Source of the DNA: Caulobacteraceae bacterium
GTDB taxonomy: Bacteria; Pseudomonadota; Alphaproteobacteria; Caulobacterales; Caulobacteraceae
Assembly: GCA_028291305.1 (NCBI GenBank)
Contig: JAQGII010000253.1
Span: forward strand, 1 to 10,454
Direction of reading: 5' to 3'
DNA: 10,454 bases
Below, piece by piece: positions 8,825-10,454 of this stretch (the first letter of the stretch is position 1; every line of letters begins with the position of its first letter). The notes under the pieces were generated by a model that was given only the letters and a program-made list of their open reading frames with translations, had not been told where the DNA came from and searched no databases. Made by a program: the position numbers and the translations under genes.

Positions 8825-10318
8825 TCACCCCTCGATCTTCAGTTCGCGCTCCAGGATCGCGGCCAGCGTTGCGCCCCTGCGCGCGGTCTGCTCGCCCAAC
8901 AATAGATCCACCGCGTCCGGCTCGGCGCTGAGCACCAGCTTGGCGCCCTGCAGCCGGATCGAGGACCGCGCCAGCAGGGCGGCGCTGCGGCCGGACAGGT
9001 CGCAGCCCAGGCGCATGGCCGCGCCCACCGCCCGGGCCCGCAGCAGCCGCTCGGGGCTCAGCACCCGCGAGATGACGCGTGGCTCGGGGATGGCCTGGGA
9101 CGCGGTGTGGCGGGCGAACAGGGCGGCGGCCATGAAGGCGCGCTCGGCGTGGTTCAAGCCGGCGATGGGCGCGCGCAGCACCTGTTCAAACACCAGGTGG
9201 GCGCGGTGGTCGGGGTGCAGGCGCGAGCCAAGGTCGGCCAGCCGGCAGGCGGCGGCCAGCAGCACCGGATCGCGCCCCGCCGAGAACACCGGGGGCAGGG
9301 CGCCCAGCGTCGGCGCCAGCCAGTCCTCGAGCGCGTGGCCGAGGTCCTCGGCGATCGCCTGGCGCGCGCCGAGCGCGGCGCAGCCTTCGATCAGCGGGTC
9401 GAGCGCCTTCAGCTCGGCCGGCATGGCGTCGTAGAGCAGGCCTTCGCGCAGGCCGTAGGCCGAGATCGACACCCGCTCCAGCTCCAGCCGCTCGACCAGG
9501 CACTCCATCAGCACCGCCGCATAGGGCAGGGCCTCCACCCGCTTCTTGGAGACACCCTCGATCCGCTCGAGCGAACCCTTGGACTGGCGGGCGATGAACC
9601 GGGCGGTGTCCAGCGCCTCGGCCGCGCTCAGCTCGTATTGATGAAGGATTTCCAGCGGATAGTCGGCCAGGCGCATGTGCACCAGGGCGAGGGTGCGCCA
9701 GGCGCCGCCGACGGCGTAGAAGCAGGGCGCGCGGAAGGCGAAGGCGCTGTCCAGCTTGCGCGACACCGCCCTGCGCACGGCGGCGGCGTCGAATGGCCGT
9801 CCGAGCCCCAGGGCGAAAGGCCCCAGCGGCAGGGTGATGCCCACCCCCGGCCGCCCCTGGTTCAACCGAACCAGCTCCAGGCTGAAGCCGCCCAGGTCGC
9901 CCACCACGCCGTCGGCGTCCGGCGCCCCGGCCAGCACGCCCAGGGCGGCGAAGCGGGCCTCCTGCTCGCCCTCCAGCACCCGCAGCTCCAGGCCGGTCTC
10001 GGCGCGCACCCGGTCCACGAAGTTGCGCCCGTCTGCGGCTTCGCGCACGGCGGCGGTGGCGGCGGTGTAGATGGCCTGGGGTTGCACCGCGTCGAGCAGG
10101 GCGCGGAACCGGCGCAGGGCCTTGAGGGCCGCGTCGACCCCGTCGGGGTCGAGCAGGCCGGTCTGCTCGACCCCGCGGCCCAGTCCCGCCTGCACCTTCT
10201 CGTTGAACAGGCTCCAGATCGCCCGGCCTTCCAGCCGGTAGACGACCAGGCGGACCGAGTTGGAGCCTACGTCGAGGACAGCGGCGTCGCGGGGACTGTT
10301 AACGGCGTGCGCCCACAT
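8825..10318 (-). CDS. ppx: Exopolyphosphatase (Ppx/GppA family)
   Basis: A 497-residue cytosolic enzyme that removes terminal phosphate from polyphosphate; some relatives also cleave pppGpp. The ASKHA N-terminal half shows the phosphate-1 loop AAVLDVGSNSVRLVVYRL (12-29), TAATAAVREAADG (85-97), the catalytic glutamate E120 in LEGEQEARF, and GDLGGFSLELV (140-150). In that last loop F145 replaces the third glycine of the usual GGG. YAVGGAWRTLA (201-211) is the third conserved block. The C-terminal half (about 310-497) is the helical HD-type domain of alphaproteobacterial Ppx, but an HD pair is not obvious in LADLGSRLHPDHRAH (360-374). The ATG at 10316-10318 lies inside the 3' end of ppk (20-base overlap) with no clear ribosome binding site, so translation is probably coupled to ppk. 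Confidence 0.93.
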   Translation of the reverse strand: MWAHAVNSPRDAAVLDVGSNSVRLVVYRLEGRAIWSLFNEKVQAGLGRGVEQTGLLDPDGVDAALKALRRFRALLDAVQPQAIYTAATAAVREAADGRNFVDRVRAETGLELRVLEGEQEARFAALGVLAGAPDADGVVGDLGGFSLELVRLNQGRPGVGITLPLGPFALGLGRPFDAAAVRRAVSRKLDSAFAFRAPCFYAVGGAWRTLALVHMRLADYPLEILHQYELSAAEALDTARFIARQSKGSLERIEGVSKKRVEALPYAAVLMECLVERLELERVSISAYGLREGLLYDAMPAELKALDPLIEGCAALGARQAIAEDLGHALEDWLAPTLGALPPVFSAGRDPVLLAAACRLADLGSRLHPDHRAHLVFEQVLRAPIAGLNHAERAFMAAALFARHTASQAIPEPRVISRVLSPERLLRARAVGAAMRLGCDLSGRSAALLARSSIRLQGAKLVLSAEPDAVDLLLGEQTARRGATLAAILERELKIEG

Positions 10319-10454
10319 GATCGAACGCCCGCGGCAGGTCGCGGACCTTCTGCCCCCGGCCCGACAGGCTCGGGTTGGTCATGAAATACTCATGGGCGGA
10401 GAAGGCCTTGGGGTTCTGCCACGCGGGATCGCGGTGATAGGCCCCCTGGGCGTC
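10299..10454 (-). CDS. ppk: Polyphosphate kinase, C-terminal end (partial)
   Basis: Only the last 51 codons are in the window, read in frame from base 10454 to a TAA at 10299-10301. The peptide contains AHEYFMTNPSLSGRG, which I recall as typical of the C-terminal tail of alphaproteobacterial PPK1, and ends in a short basic tail (VGARR). PPK1 makes polyphosphate from ATP and commonly sits directly before ppx, as here, with a 20-base overlap of the two frames. The conserved catalytic histidines lie outside the window. The call rests on this tail motif and on the neighbour; without the rest of the gene it stays probable rather than certain. Confidence 0.75.
   Translation of the reverse strand, partial: DAQGAYHRDPAWQNPKAFSAHEYFMTNPSLSGRGQKVRDLPRAFDHVGARR

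Noticed and set aside
9107..10384. Long + strand open frame opposite ppx
   Set aside because: Repetitive Q/G/H/R/A composition with no domain; ppx on the other strand has all its family blocks.

Overview
This window looks like core chromosome of an alphaproteobacterium, most likely a member of the Caulobacteraceae (Caulobacter or Phenylobacterium type). The reasons are very high GC with G/C in third codon positions, the order purM-purN facing away from rnd, a ppk-ppx pair next to rnd, -10 boxes resembling the Caulobacter housekeeping consensus GCTANAWC, and several GC-rich palindromic intergenic repeats. I found no insertion sequence, prophage, CRISPR array, tRNA or rRNA. No gap between genes exceeds about 155 bases.

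Layout from left to right. The 3' end of holC (DNA polymerase III chi subunit) enters on the + strand, and its stop codon is the first triplet of a two-hairpin palindromic repeat. Then come four minus-strand genes: a small PhnA/YjdM-family protein, an exported SUMF1-fold protein without the catalytic cysteines, a PAS hybrid histidine kinase with its own receiver domain, and an ABC-F ATPase of the YheS type. The ndk gene (nucleoside diphosphate kinase) diverges from the ABC-F gene on the + strand, has a recognisable promoter, and ends in a clear intrinsic terminator. That terminator's T-run overlaps the stop codon of convergent purN. purM and purN form a minus-strand operon with an ATGA overlap. 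The rnd gene (ribonuclease D) diverges from purM, and its promoter geometry suggests a leaderless mRNA. Convergent to rnd is the minus-strand ppk-ppx pair: exopolyphosphatase complete, polyphosphate kinase only as its last 51 codons.

Functionally this is nucleotide and polyphosphate housekeeping: purM/purN make purines, ndk balances NTPs, and ppk/ppx make and break polyphosphate. Replication (holC), RNA processing (rnd) and translation (ABC-F) genes accompany them. The hybrid kinase with the exported SUMF1-like protein is the least understood part. I see no convincing novel multi-gene system. The better leads are small-scale: a repeat that supplies a stop codon, tandem repeats and a GANTC site ahead of the kinase, a probably leaderless rnd, and family members lacking expected residues. 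Five start codons were placed from ribosome-binding sites or family alignment rather than from the longest open frame.
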